Source: Otis tarda
Lineage: Eukaryota > Chordata > Aves > Otidiformes > Otididae
Direction of reading: 5' to 3'
DNA: 64,000 bases
NCBI GenBank assembly: GCA_026413225.1
Contig: CM048572.1
Coordinates: 5,208,001 to 5,272,000 of the forward strand
Positions 23,244 through 34,700 of this stretch are shown here, one piece after another. The notes under the pieces were generated by a model. It did not search any database. It was not told the DNA's origin and saw only the letters and a list, made by a program, of their open reading frames with translations. The stretch's first letter is position 1; the number at the start of each line of letters is the position of its first letter. The position numbers and the translations under genes were made by a program.

Positions 23244-24311
23244 AAAGGAGTGGGCTGAAAAAATAATAACTGGGGAAAAAAGTGCGACGGGAAAAGTTAT
23301 TGGAGCAAGCATGCTGGTAAACTTTACCTGTGATTTGCTCTTGTCCTCTGGAGGGTTTGCCAGGCTGCCAGCAGCACAGCCCCGGTGCCTAATGGACTGC
23401 ACACAGGGAGCGGCAATAAATCCCAGAGGGGCTCTGCGCTGAGGGGTAAATCTCAGTGCAGCCAAGGGGTTAAAAGAAAAAAAAAATAAAAGAAAAAAAG
23501 AGGACAAGGGCTGGGTGAGCTGCTGGAGGCAGGAGGTATAAGAGCTGCTGGCTGTAGGTTAGGAGCAGGAACAAATCCAGCACTCGTTAATGTCCTGAGC
23601 TGTGCAGGCATCTCTCAGGGACCCACTGCCACTGCCCCCACACTTGCCTATTCACAATGGCCAAAAATTGCCTCTCTTCCCAACCAGCTTCAGGTCCACC
23701 TTGAAACTGAGGCTTAGGTACTGGCACCAGCCTGCCCTGAAGGACCAGCAGCATCCTCTGCTGAACGTAAGGAGAGGGGATGAAGTTTGGTAGCGGGAGA
23801 AGGATACTCTTCCAGTTCACAGCAATGACCCTGCTCTTTTCTCCATCCAAGGGGAGGCCAAGCTGTAAACTGGTTCCTTGTATTTCCCTCTGGTTCTCAC
23901 TGTACCCAGACCTCTCCTCCTTCCTCAGTCTGGTCCCATGGCACATGAAGGGATTTTGAAGGGCTGGAGGCAGATGGCATCTGGTAGCTGGAACAGGCTG
24001 AGATACAACCTGAAACCCAGAAATTACTTCAGCAGCGTGGTGCCGGGAGCTGCCTCCCAAGGGGTGCCCCTTGCAGGATGGCATCTGTCTCCAGCAGAGA
24101 TCTGAGGAAAAACACAATGTTTCAGTAGCAAAGCTGGCTTCTCCCCTGCCCTGACGATGACTTCCCTGTCGCAGGGTGAACCAGTACCAAGGAATTCAAG
24201 TGCTGCAGCCGACCCAGGGCCAGGTGCCATGATGCCAAACCACCCCCTCTCCCTCCTAACACCATCCGAGAAAGACAAATCCAATTACTTTGTGTATGTA
24301 GGATTGAGTGC

Positions 24312-24315
<4 letters not shown>
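23244..24315. other. Noncoding stretch, no gene seen
   Basis: A-rich patch near 23467-23502. The 176-codon minus-strand open frame at 23587-24117 has no recognisable domain and shares its span with plus-strand frames. The word GGTATAAGAGC near 23536 resembles a TATA box but lacks other promoter context. Confidence 0.5.

Positions 24316-24354
<39 letters not shown>
24316..24354. repeat. (TA)n microsatellite, 39 bp
   Basis: An uninterrupted run of about 19 TA units. Self-complementary and prone to cruciform extrusion and length change. Confidence 0.98.
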
Positions 24355-24355
<1 letters not shown>

Positions 24356-24357
<2 letters not shown>

Positions 24358-24800
24358 AAATTCTTGGGTTGTTTGGTTTTTTTCCCCTTCCTGAGGCAAT
24401 GTATAAACTTAAATGCTGGAAATAGTGTGGACCCAGCTGACTGAGACCAATAATCTCAAACCTGCTATTAGACGCTCCTTGCTTTTTGGGCTCTGGTTTG
24501 AGGACACATTCGTTTACTTCAGCTCTGGAGTTTGAGGCCGCCCCTTTTGAACTGTAAGGGGTGGCCAAAGAAAATAATGTGTGGTTATTGTTCAAAAAGT
24601 CATCGTACCAGAAAAGTATACGATCACTTAAAGGCAACATCAGAGAGCAGGGTCTTCTGCTGGCTTCATCTAGGGCCTTGGCTAACCAAATAATTCCATA
24701 GTGATATTTATGGCTGGTATATAAAAAAGAAAATGGTCTGAAATCCTGTGGCTGTTTGGTACCCATGTTTTTAATGTCTGACTGCTTATTCATTCTAAAA
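24356..24800. other. Noncoding stretch, no gene seen
   Basis: A 145-codon minus-strand open frame covers this span, but its product shows no domain I recognise and its end runs into the (TA)n flank. Treated as chance. Confidence 0.5.
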
Positions 24801-24802
24801 AG

Positions 24803-25185
24803 TGGGATTTAATAAGACAGTTATTGTATGTTATTTAAATACCAATTGATTATTAAAAACATATTTATTTATAACTACAAATTATAAAGTACTTGGGGAA
24901 GAGCAGCCAATCAAACCAGTGGGCTGCCTGGTGAACATCCTTTTCTAAGCCCATCTTTTTATATATAGAAAAGAGGTTGACTTATGCAGCGGGAATAAAA
25001 CTAACTTAACTGCCTTTATGGGTCATTTCTTTCTTTGATGAATACTTGTAACTCCCTTTAACGGTAATAGGACCTTTGCTTTCCAACTGAGCAGAAAATA
25101 AACAGACCTCACCGTAGGGGCTCTATTGCCTTTTGGGGGGCTCCGAGCGAGGTTAAGCAGAGGCGGATGAAATGTTCTCTGCTTT
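24803..25185. promoter_or_regulatory. Candidate regulatory block with CCAAT and TATA words
   Basis: An AT-rich part (24803-24890, many TTTAAAT, TTGATTATTAA and TATTTATTTATAA words) is followed by CCAAT at 24907-24911 and TATATATA at 24960-24967, 53 bases apart. That matches the usual spacing of a CCAAT/TATA promoter facing plus. Further on, AAATAAACAG near 25093 and CTTTAATAAGGC near 25183 look like forkhead and homeodomain words. No exon is recognised downstream. Confidence 0.3.
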
Positions 25186-25260
25186 AATAAGGCATGCCTA
25201 AAATATTCCTGAATAAGATCCTCTTTCCTTCTTTCCTGACAAATGCTACCCAGAGGGTCC

Positions 25261-25335
25261 CGCTGGTTGCACTGGTGCTTGCCAGTAATGCGAAACGCCG
25301 TACCGGCGAGTCAAACCCCGTTTTGCTGTGGCGGA
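25261..25335. other. Small CpG-rich patch
   Basis: About eight CpG dinucleotides in 75 bases, centred on GCGAAACGCCGTACCGGCGA. Too short for a CpG island; flanks are CpG-poor. Confidence 0.5.
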
Positions 25336-25499
25336 GTCCCACTCCCTGGCAGTCACATCAGAAGGCTGGGCTGATCGTGAACAGATATGTTTCTTCCCAG
25401 CAGTCTTTTTCTCTTTCTCTTACACATACATTCCTGATCGTCTTTGAATAAAGACATGTTGAAAGCTAGAAGATGTGAGGAACACTCATCCCATCTTTC

Positions 25500-27355
25500 C
25501 TTTCCCTTTTGGTTTGGGGTTTTTTTCCCCACTTTGTTTTACCTTTTTTTTTTCCCCTAGTTAAATTATATGATTAATGAAGACTTGGGGGCTTGGGGGG
25601 GAGGTAGCTCTTTCCTAACTCCTTTTCCAAATGCAAAGCGCAGCTGGTTTTGCAAATACAGGTTCTGCGGCTTCAACAAGCTTTCACAGCACAGCAGGCC
25701 TGACTTGCAGCCAAAATGGAGAAAATCTGATATGGTATTTATGTCTCTGTTTAGGGAAATTAACCCAAAACAAAGTGTTAGCTGAAAAAGAAGACAATGA
25801 GAGAGAGGAGAGGAAACTTGTTCTTTAAGGAGGAAAAAAAGGAAGCCAAAAGGCTCCCAGATAAATGAGAAACACTTTGAAATCCTGTATCCTGGTGGCT
25901 TTATGGGTTAACTTTGCACAGAAAATGGCTTGCTTTTCCTTTGTGAGTCTCGTTAACATCTGAGGGTTGCACACTGAGGTGCCGTATCACCAGTAGGTAT
26001 CAGCCAGCGGCTCCCCAGAGATTGATGTAACTACATCCATCCACGCGAGACCTGGGTCCAGGGAAACAGGCACATCCCAGGGTGAGGTGTTAAAGCCAGG
26101 GAAAGCACCTGGCCCTACTGCGCCAACTTGCTTTTCTTTCCACAGGTCTCTCTTTTTAACTTACACGTTCTTTTAGGTTATCGATGTTATTTTCTAACAT
26201 ATGTTTTGATTCACTAATACAAATATTTGCAATTAACGGATGTGTTGATTCAATCTCTGTTTCATTGTATCTTTTCCCCTTTCAGTGTAGCAAAAAAAAA
26301 AAATCCAATTCTAAAAAAAACAAGACCTTTAAAAAGATCTTCATTATATTTCAATATCAGTCTTGCTTTGGTTGAAAGAAACTACTTCCTTTATTAATTA
26401 AGAGGAATTTGCTTAAGTTAGTTCCACTGAACAAACACTCTGTTTTACTGCATGAGGCCAAATACTTTGAATTTTCATTTGCTGTGAGTGAAGCCCTTCT
26501 GTTACTGAACCGAATGCTGTATAACTCAGAGCAACAGCAATAGCGGGCCAAGTCTTGCAGGTTTTACAGAAACCTCTGTAACCCTCAAAGTATTTCTGAG
26601 ATAGCCATTCACACCAGCAGCTGAGCTCCAGATGAATCATTTATTATGAGTACATGGCCTGTTAAACCTCCTTTCCTCTGCCCACAATTAGTGGAAAAAA
26701 ATAATCTGTTATCTTCTTGCTGTTTGCTCAAAATTTCATGCTAACAAATTTCTGTCTGGCCAAAAAAATTTCTTTTTTTCCAAGTTGTTGCTGTTTATAA
26801 AGCATAATAGGAAATTGGAGGTAGAGATCATTAATGTAGTTTCCCACCTGTGCCCCTGCACTGAATGCTACACGGGAGGCTCTGAAGGATGCTCTGCAGA
26901 GATCCCCCTGCAGGTCCACACTTCTTTGGAGTGAGGTGGGACAGACGGTTTTAGCCCAAAAACCTAGTCCAAATACCAGCTCAGGATTTTCCTCTGCATT
27001 GAAGAGAAAGAGGTTTCTGCCCAAGTCCTCAATGATTTGATTGCTTTTGTCCTCATTTTGCCGAGAGAGGTTGGTGTAAGAATGGGCTGGAGCAAAGGCT
27101 GGCGGATTATTGCGCTAGTAATGCAGTAGCTTTAACAGATCCCCAGAAAAAAAAAAATAGTTCACATCATGCCAGGAAGCAGAGCCTTAGCTTCAGCAAG
27201 GTTGTTGGTCTTGAAATACAAGGTCCCAGTTTGAACGGGTTTTGGACCTTGACCCAGCGCCTTGCATCCAGCTGGGCTGAACTCCAGCGGTGCTGGATCT
27301 GGATTTTATAACTCTGGTTTAATTTCAGGCTTGCGTGTGGAAAAGGGTCTGGACT
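25500..27355. other. Noncoding stretch, no gene seen
   Basis: Begins with a long pyrimidine tract ending CCCCTAG at 25560, which reads like a strong 3' splice site but has no exon I can recognise after it. A-rich patches lie near 26290-26320 and 27150. Open frames are short and unrecognised. Confidence 0.5.
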
Positions 27356-27360
27356 GATTT

Positions 27361-27555
27361 ATACGGTTCCTCTGTGAGTCTCAGCGTTGCATTGCGGAGG
27401 GCTCCACACAGGCACAGCGTGCGCAGCCGGTTGACGCTCCAGCCGGTCTGCGATCCGGGCAAAGCCACCTCACTGCCAGGGCAGGCATTCAGACGCACGC
27501 TTTTGGACAACTAACCCGCACTTAAATACCATTTACACCTATTAATGGCATCGCG
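27361..27555. other. Orphan CpG-rich patch
   Basis: About 15 CpG dinucleotides in 190 bases by hand count, densest around GCGTGCGCAGCCGG near 27417. It directly abuts the enhancer-like block that follows. No gene start recognised. Confidence 0.55.
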
Positions 27556-27995
27556 GTGACATCTGGTACAGTAACTGCAGAGGATTATGTGAAGTGAAGG
27601 GTGAAATAACTTCACCAAAAGGCAAAGGCTGAAGCATTCCCTTTTGTGTATTGAGCATTCCCGTAGGCTCTGTTCTTGCTCTTTTCAGACAATGCTTTCT
27701 TGGCTGGCTGGATTATTGTGTATCACCTCTCTAACCTGCTGTATTAATTTCCATTGACTGTGAAAAGAACTTGTCAAATAAGGAGGGAAAAGGCGGGGGG
27801 GAGTCTTTTAATCCATAAGGCACAGTTCTTAAAAGCACCTTGTTGTGCAGTAGCTGCACACCAGTGAAGAATTTGTCAAGAGTACAGGGCTGCTGCTAAT
27901 TGTCTGAATAAATTACAGCTTCGGAGCCTGGAAGCCACAAATCATGTCATTGTAGCACTAAGCCGTTCTTTTATGGAATTGGTCTTTTACAACCT
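27520..27995. promoter_or_regulatory. Candidate conserved regulatory block
   Basis: Holds CACCTATTAATGGC near 27536, GGATTATGTGAAG, GGATTATTGTG near 27710, GTATTAATTTCCATTG near 27741, TGTGCAGTAGCTGCACA near 27845 with E-box-like halves, GCTAATTGTCTGAATAAATTAC near 27895 and TTCTTTTATGG. The mix of homeodomain, SOX and E-box words in nearly 500 unique bases makes this one of the best enhancer candidates here. Confidence 0.4.
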
Positions 27996-30900
27996 GGAAA
28001 AAAACTTTTTAGAAGACTGCCCTCGGGGGAAAAATTAGAGAGTGGAGGGGAGAGCAAGTGTTTGTGTGTGTGTCCATGGGATGTGAACAGGGCAGCTCTG
28101 CAGGCTCCCAGCAGCTGCCTCTGAGAGCAGGGCTCCCCATTTCCTCGCCTTTTACACTGATACCAGCCAAGCCGTCTGAAGCAGTGAGACCACAGGTGAA
28201 GCCCTTTGAAGTGCTCGAGAAGTGAGCAAGATTAAGAGAGATTTTTTTGGCTGGTGGTCACTCCTGCAGTACAGACCCCAGGTCATTCCTCCCCGGACCA
28301 TTAGGACATGCCAGCTTCAAAAGAAAATATTAAATCTATAGCTAAGCACATACTGCAGATTCATATGACACTCAATTTGTTGCAGAGGACTTGCACAAGG
28401 CACTATTGATTATTTTAGCCTCTAAAACACATTTTTTTTTTAGCAAGCGTGTAGCAACAGGTACATGTCACCCTCGCAGTGCAGGTATTTGCCCATTTTG
28501 ATTTGTCCTATGAGCTTTAGCTATAGTAAAAGAAAAAGGAATACAGGATTTTTTTTCATTATTTTCTGAAGTATCTGGTTTCAGAGTGTGGGCTGAGTCC
28601 TGCTCTCACTGTTGTCATTTGAAAGACTCCTACTGAGTTCAGCAGTCTTTGGATGGAGGCAGGTCCATGTGCAGTAATCCAGTGTGGCACAATCTTTAAA
28701 GGGGTGTTGAGCTCTGTGTAGAGAATGACTCTTTGAGATAATTCCCAGTTCATACTGTGACTTAGACAATAAAGGGGAGAGTGCTCGCTGGAATTTCCTT
28801 AAGGCAACCTGAAGCTGCACTCAGGCTCTTTCCCAGTTTATTAGCAGTGTTTGGCAAAGTACTTCAGGCTTCGTTGCTGACCACAGTAATTGGTTACCAG
28901 ACACTAGAGGACAAGCTGCCTGATAAAATTCAGAGGCTGTAATGAGGGAGACAGGCATGATAACACAGTAATAAATCACAGCCGTTAGGGTATATTTCTG
29001 GAACGATTGGCGGAAGAGTTTCAATCAGAAGTCAAGAACCTGTAGCTTCATGTCATACTCCCCTTCGCGGTGAAATCTCACCCTGGATCCTCTCCAGGTG
29101 TCAGGTCAGATGCAGCAGTGAGGCCCATGCTAAGAGAAGGCAACCGCAGATGAAATGGCAGACAGGAGATGTGCTCAGACTTGTTCTTCAGAGGTTGCAC
29201 TAGAAAAAAAAAAAGCCAATTATATACTTCAGGAAGTTTAGTTCCTAGGCCAACTATCCATTAGTTCATTATATGAATAATTAATTGCAAGTCCAGGTAG
29301 CTGCCTGGAATCATTCTCTGCCCAACCCAAAAGTGACGGTGATAAACGCACACCACTGACTCAGTAAGTGGATGAACAGCTTAGCAAAGCTGATGAAAAA
29401 AGTCTCAGTGTCATCAGTGGCTCCAAATCCTGCAGCATCTGCTTGGGACAAGCAGTGTGGGGACAAACATGTTTTGCATCAATAGGGAAAACAGCTGCTT
29501 TCCCCCCCCTTCCCTTTTTTTAGTAATCTCTGAGGGCAGGGTAGTCCACGTGCCAAAGGCAGTTTATGAGAAGAAAGCCTTTCTTCTACCAAAACTACAG
29601 CGAGTCGTTAGCTTTAATGCGTGTTGTTAGCTTTAATGCTTTCATCATTTATCTTTTAACTTGGACACGTCCTGTGCTGCAGGACATGCCCTGCCCTGCC
29701 AAATCTCTTTCTAAAACATTAGTTCTGTCCCCAAATCCATCCCATCATAGCAGATTGCTCCATCGCTGCTTCTTTATAAAGTTTCTTCCACCTTCCTTGG
29801 AAAAGTCAGGTAGGCAAAATGCTGACATAGATGAGCTAACATTATGAGCAAGTGTGACGGTTTCGACAGAGAGAGACAGATGGCTGGATCCGAAAGTACC
29901 AGCCTGATATACAGGGCTCACAAACTAAAGCTCCGTATCTGGGCTCTGCGGCTTGCCTTTCAAAGTGTGGAAAATTCTCTGAGAACGACCTGCAGGCAGT
30001 TGCAGATGTGTTAGGACGTGCAGTGCGGAGCCGTCCCCGGAGAATCCAGGTGCCAATACACTTGTTCACTTTTATCGCTGGAATTACAGGATGAGTTGAG
30101 CCCAGCCTCTGATGATGCCAGTATTGTTTAATGTTCTGTATTACGGATTTACCTGAAGGTGAATGATAGCCTGTTCCACTTCCCGTGTGTTTTCTTTGGT
30201 CAACATTTTCTTGATGTTTATCATCAGGATTGTAACACAAGGTATGGTAGAATAGATAGAACTATGAATTTGAGGAAAAGTATACTGAGGGCTACATTTC
30301 TTTACAGTAGTGTAAATAAGAAGCCAGCTTGGTTTTTTTTTGGGTTTTTTTTTTTTTAATTTCCAAAGATAAAATTGAAGGAACTCATGATAGAGCCCAA
30401 ATAAAGCTCTTAAGTTTCAGAGATTAAAACATATATTTGTAATTTCATAGACTTGTATTGTTGGTTAGCTCTGACCCCACACTGGTGCAGTCTGGTTGTG
30501 TCCACAGTACTGCAGGAGTCACTAGATGTAATGAAGGTACCAAATATCTATTGCGATTTCTCTCAAAGAGAGCTAAATCCTGGAAGATCTGGTGTGGGAT
30601 CTGAGAAGCGAGGCTCTATCACGCACCATCGCTAAGGGCTGCTCCTCCTGTTATCTTCCCGTGCGCCTGGCCTGGTGCTGGGGGATGCAGAAGACAGCTG
30701 TGGTTTGGCTCTATGAGAGAGGAGCACAATGGGGGCTGTCTGCACCAAAGATTTGCACCTTCCTCTGTGAGCCAGGTACCTCTGTGCACCAAAGTGAGTC
30801 ACTCTGATAGCATGAAGGGACGCTGCTGCAGCCCTGAACGCGCACAACACACCTACATCTTTGTGCACATCCACCCCAGATGCACAACTCTCCCATGCAA

Positions 30901-31095
30901 AGGCACTGCCATGTGGCTAGGTGACCATGTCTCCATTTGTATTCTTCCCCCTGATTGCCACTGGAGCTGGAATGGCTGCTTCTGCATGGAATTTTTGCTG
31001 TCGTGTGTAACCATACCTTTATCTCTGGTTTCAGTTTGGTGCAGAGAAAATTAATTCTTTTGGCAGATCTTTCCACTGTCAGTGGGGGTTCTTAT
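27996..31095. other. Noncoding stretch, no gene seen
   Basis: Contains a short TG run near 28062, T-runs near 28433 and 28550, an A-run near 29203 and a T-rich tract at about 30331-30358. Overlapping open frames at 29842-30240 and 30632-31076 are unrecognised. A tandem duplication lies at 29607-29639. Confidence 0.5.
29607..29639. repeat. Tandem duplication, 19-bp period
   Basis: GTTAGCTTTAATGC occurs at 29607-29620 and again at 29626-29639, separated by GTGTT, without mismatch. Likely slippage. Confidence 0.92.
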
Positions 31096-31205
31096 GGAAC
31101 ATTATCAATGCTCCTCGCCCTGATGATGCATAACACTAATCCATCATTAGAGCAAGAGTATGCTCTGATGATGAATTAAAATAATTTATCATAAGAACAA
31201 GGGGG
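31096..31205. promoter_or_regulatory. Candidate regulatory block
   Basis: AT-rich unique sequence with repeated TGATGATG words (31120 and 31168 region), CACTAATCC, CATCATTAG and GAATTAAAATAATTTATC. The look is that of a homeodomain-rich regulatory element; weak evidence. Confidence 0.22.
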
Positions 31206-34200
31206 CTATAATGTAACACCGTCAAAAGATGGCACCATGTGGAGACAAACAGATCAATGAGGAAATTCAGTAATGCTTGTCAAATCAAGTGGAGCTGCTG
31301 CCAAGAGGCTCTTCTGCAGCAAAAGTTTGGCAACCTGTGAAAATATCATTATTCTCCTTGCTGAAACAACTCCTTGCAGTAATGGCAGTGATTTAAGGAT
31401 TTTTCTTTTTTGAACAACAAAGGGAAGCTCCCATTGCTACCCACCCCCTTTTTGGGACTATATATTCAAGGTGCAATTACAGATGTCTTTTGCCCTATGC
31501 AAGTCTTAATTTTTAAGGCCATTCACATAATGAAATGCAAATATAACAGCTATTTAAACCATCAGTCCAAAGTAGGTTTGCTGCAGCCTGGTTAAGTGAC
31601 TGAGGAAGAGAATTTAAAACTAGAGAGACGTGGTTATAGTCTTCACTTTCTTTTGGAAGCACTACATCTGTAATTCGGCACTTCATTCCTGTCTAGCGCA
31701 CATTTGCTTAACCATAGCCATATGTTTACGTGGATTCTTCAGAACTCTGTTAAAATAAGGATTAACTGAAACACCTATTTAAATGCCTTCCTGGACAAAA
31801 GTTTATAAAGTCTGGACTAAAAGTGTACATTGCACAAAAGGTTTAAGAAAAACTAAAAAGTTTCTATTTCACTGCCTGTGGAAAACCCTATTTTGAGCTG
31901 CCTCTAAGAAATGCATTGTCAAAGGTCCTCTGACATTGAAACGCAATAGAAAATGGGACTTATGAAAGAACAGGTCAGATAATTCACAGAATCATAGAAT
32001 AAATCAGCTTGGAAGGGGCCTCAGGATGTTGTTCACTATATTTCTGTCTGGTAACCAAATAGTATATGGAGAAATGTTAAAAAAAAAGAGAGAAAGTAAT
32101 CTTAAATTTTCCCTGTGATTCCAGAGTACACGCGTCTAATAAAGGAGGCACTCCATAGGATGAGGAAAAGTACCTCTGCAGCATTGATTTTCCACAGTCT
32201 GAATGCCAGTGGTTGCCAGTCTTCCTATTACTATAATTGCTGGCTAAATGAGCTATAATTGTATTAAGTGGTAACTCTGAAATATGGATGTACTGTAAAA
32301 AGGAGCTGAAGCATTGCAGGCATAAAAATTCAGTTTACAATATTTGGAATAAGTTCTGGGGGGGTTGATTGTACAGAAACTGGTGCGAGAAAGTGCAGTA
32401 GCTCAGCAGGGTCCAGATTTGGACAGGGTGGTGTCTGTGGAGGGGGAATCCCTCGCTGCAGGGATTACAGCCCTTGGGACCTGAGTGCCTGCTGTGTCCG
32501 GTACAGCAGTTCTGGTGCCTGCATCGCTGCTGTGACCCCAGTGATGACAGCAGGCACCAATTTAAGCGAGCCCACGCTTTGCCGCCTATTTAATAAATAG
32601 AGGGGAAGGCTGCTCTGCAGGTCCAGCCCAGTGAAGCTGTTCCACCTGCAAACACCACAGCATGGTGTACAATGTGTGACTTGCCCTGGGTTTCATAAAT
32701 AAAAAGTTCTGGCAGTATATCATTAAGAAAACAGAGAAGCCATCCGTGGCAGTTTGTGTGGCAGAAGTACATCTCGGTGCCCACCGAGAGCCCTGCCTGG
32801 GCAGCGGAAGGAGGTACCTCAAGCAAGGCAGCTTCCACAGGAAATTCTTTGGGTCAGTGCTGCTGTTGCACACGATTTGCACAGAGCCCATGCTTTCTGG
32901 CCTCACTTCACCCTTTCACTCAGTAAAAATGGTTGGTTCCTTACATAATATTGAACAAAATAACGGGGCATTACACAGTAATGCTGCCTTTTTCTGTTTC
33001 CTTTGACTGTTAGTTGTCACTCTTCTTAATAACGAAAGCATTACAGTGGTTTCAATATGACTTTTCGTCTTGATATGAAAACTAATGATAGTAATATTTT
33101 TAAAAGTCAGACTGAACTGTTTTCACTTATCCAGACCAATTGCTGCAGCATTTGGCTTGCTAAAATTTGACATTTCAGAGTCATATTTTGTTCTAATTTC
33201 AGATAGGAAAATTGTTTCCTTCCTGGGCAATTTGGGATATATTTGGGAGTATTTGTGGATGCTGTGCTTTGGAATGTGACTGAAAAGGGTATTAGTGAGG
33301 CTGAAAACATAACAGAAAACTATCAAAACACTGCCTATTGAAAATTCTGTTGTGAAACCCCACAAAATGGAAATAATATTCTCATGAAAAGTTTTCTGAG
33401 TAAAACCCCATAAAATGTCATCCCTCCTTTCTGCTAGCCTGATGCAATAGCGGGTAACCACATTCTTACCCGGGAGGATTTGCTGCCAGTTTTTGCAACA
33501 ATACTGCAACAATACATTTTATTTCCAGGGTGGAAAGACAAATGGATCTTTGTGGAGAAATGCAGCAGAATTCCAGCAACCGCTGAAAGGAAGGGCAGCC
33601 TTGCCATTGTTTTCAGCGCTCTTGGCTGAGTCCTTAACACAGTTGCTGAAAATGTTACAGTAAGGTTATTGTAAGCAGCGGGGAAATAATCTGCCCTCAA
33701 AATCTTGCACGCAGTTCGTAGTTAACCAGCAGCAAATTGATTGCTTGGCAGAGGGAATAGCCTCCTCTTCCCCTGACTGGGGGAACTGGGAGGAGCTCCC
33801 CGCACCGCTCAGTGCATCAGCGGTCACCAGGTCTGCACCGCCCGGGCAGGAGCATCCAGGGCAGGGACTGACCCAGCTGAGGCACGCTGGCTTCGCAGCC
33901 AAAGCATTCTTCAGAGGTGGCAGTTTTGTGCCTGGGAAACAGCCCATTATGACCAGTGAGGCAGAGATGCCAATTAAAGCAGTCCTCGGGGCAACCTCAG
34001 CCTCCCTGGCAAATCTCAGCCCAGCGCCAAGAACTGCTGGGCTAGCAGAGAGAAAATGGACTGGCCTGCTGACTTCGCTGTGTCGTGCACCTGGGCATCT
34101 GAAGGGTTTGCAGGGGCTGAGACTATCCCTAGGGGATGCTGTGATAAAGACAATTCCACGTTGTCTTAGGAACTGGGCTTTCCCTGAAAGCGGTAGAGGA

Positions 34201-34390
34201 TCCCTTTCACCAGTCTGCACTGGGAAACTCAGGGGTGTTAGAACAACTCTGCTAATCCGGCACAGGTCTTGTGCAGGATCCAACGCTAATCCCTCAGCAG
34301 GAGAGCGGCTGGACATGCTTCCCCATTTGTACATCAATATTGACTCTGTTTATCCAAACTTCCTGCCCAGGCACTGCCTCACATGCAACT
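31206..34390. other. Noncoding stretch with one CR1 tail
   Basis: Apart from the CR1 fragment at 31983-32060, no repeat is recognised. A CTG/CAG-rich foldable segment lies at 32485-32557. The G+C-richer part at 33740-34300 carries long open frames on both strands that I do not accept as genes. Confidence 0.5.
31983..32060 (-). mobile_element. CR1 LINE 3' end, short
   Basis: Plus strand shows TTCACAGAATCATAGAAT followed by 'cagcttggaaggggcctcaggatg', the reverse complement of the CR1 3' tail and adjacent conserved segment. The remainder is decayed. Confidence 0.85.
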
Positions 34391-34397
34391 TGCTTGG

Positions 34398-34431
34398 ACG
34401 GATGGGTGGATGAAAGGATGGATGGAAGGAT
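34398..34431. repeat. Imperfect (GGAT)n repeat
   Basis: GGATGGGTGGATGAAAGGATGG-type tetranucleotide series with interruptions, about eight units. Confidence 0.85.
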
Positions 34432-34494
34432 TTTCAAGGGAAACAAAATTCTCAAAATGAACTACAAGCGAGGATTTTAAGTGCTGTCCCTCCC

Positions 34495-34700
34495 TTCCCC
34501 CTGCCTCTTCTTAGCGTTTAATTGAGTCATCTGTAAGCGTTTTGGTAGGTCAGGAATGCAATTAAATAGCCTGTCTATCGTAAAATATTTGAGCAGTAAT
34601 ACCTGATAAAATCATCATTATCTCGGAGTAATTGACCACATCAGATAATTAAGGTTCCTGAGGCAAAGCTTCACCCCCAGAGGAAGTTCAGTGATATTAG
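34495..34700. promoter_or_regulatory. Candidate conserved regulatory block
   Basis: GCGTTTAATTGAGTCATC near 34514, TGCAATTAAATAGCC near 34558, TAATACCTGATAAAATCATC near 34597, ATTATCTC, GAGTAATTGACC near 34626 and CAGATAATTAAGG near 34642. This is a dense alternation of ATTA and GATA-type words in unique sequence. It has the most typical conserved-element look in the middle of the window; function and target are unknown. Confidence 0.4.

Noticed and set aside
23530-23545. GTATAAGAG as a TATA box
   Set aside because: No CCAAT, CpG or exon context nearby; isolated TATA-like words are frequent.
23587-24117. 176-codon minus-strand open frame
   Set aside because: No recognisable domain, no splice or promoter context, and overlapping plus-strand frames; treated as chance in a G+C-richer patch.
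24356-24793. 145-codon minus-strand open frame
   Set aside because: Runs into the (TA)n flank; no domain recognised.
28610-28700. Further copy of the ancient palindromic repeat
   Set aside because: A few words are similar, but no arm or centre is preserved well enough to separate it from chance.
29842-30240. 132-codon minus-strand open frame
   Set aside because: No family recognised; composition not distinguishable from chance.
32485-32557. tRNA gene
   Set aside because: Length is about right, but there is no A-box or B-box (no GGTTCGAATCC-type stretch) and the fold is not a cloverleaf.
34398-34431. Possible CRISPR or satellite array
   Set aside because: It is only a short, imperfect GGAT tetranucleotide series; no array of repeats and spacers exists anywhere in the window.
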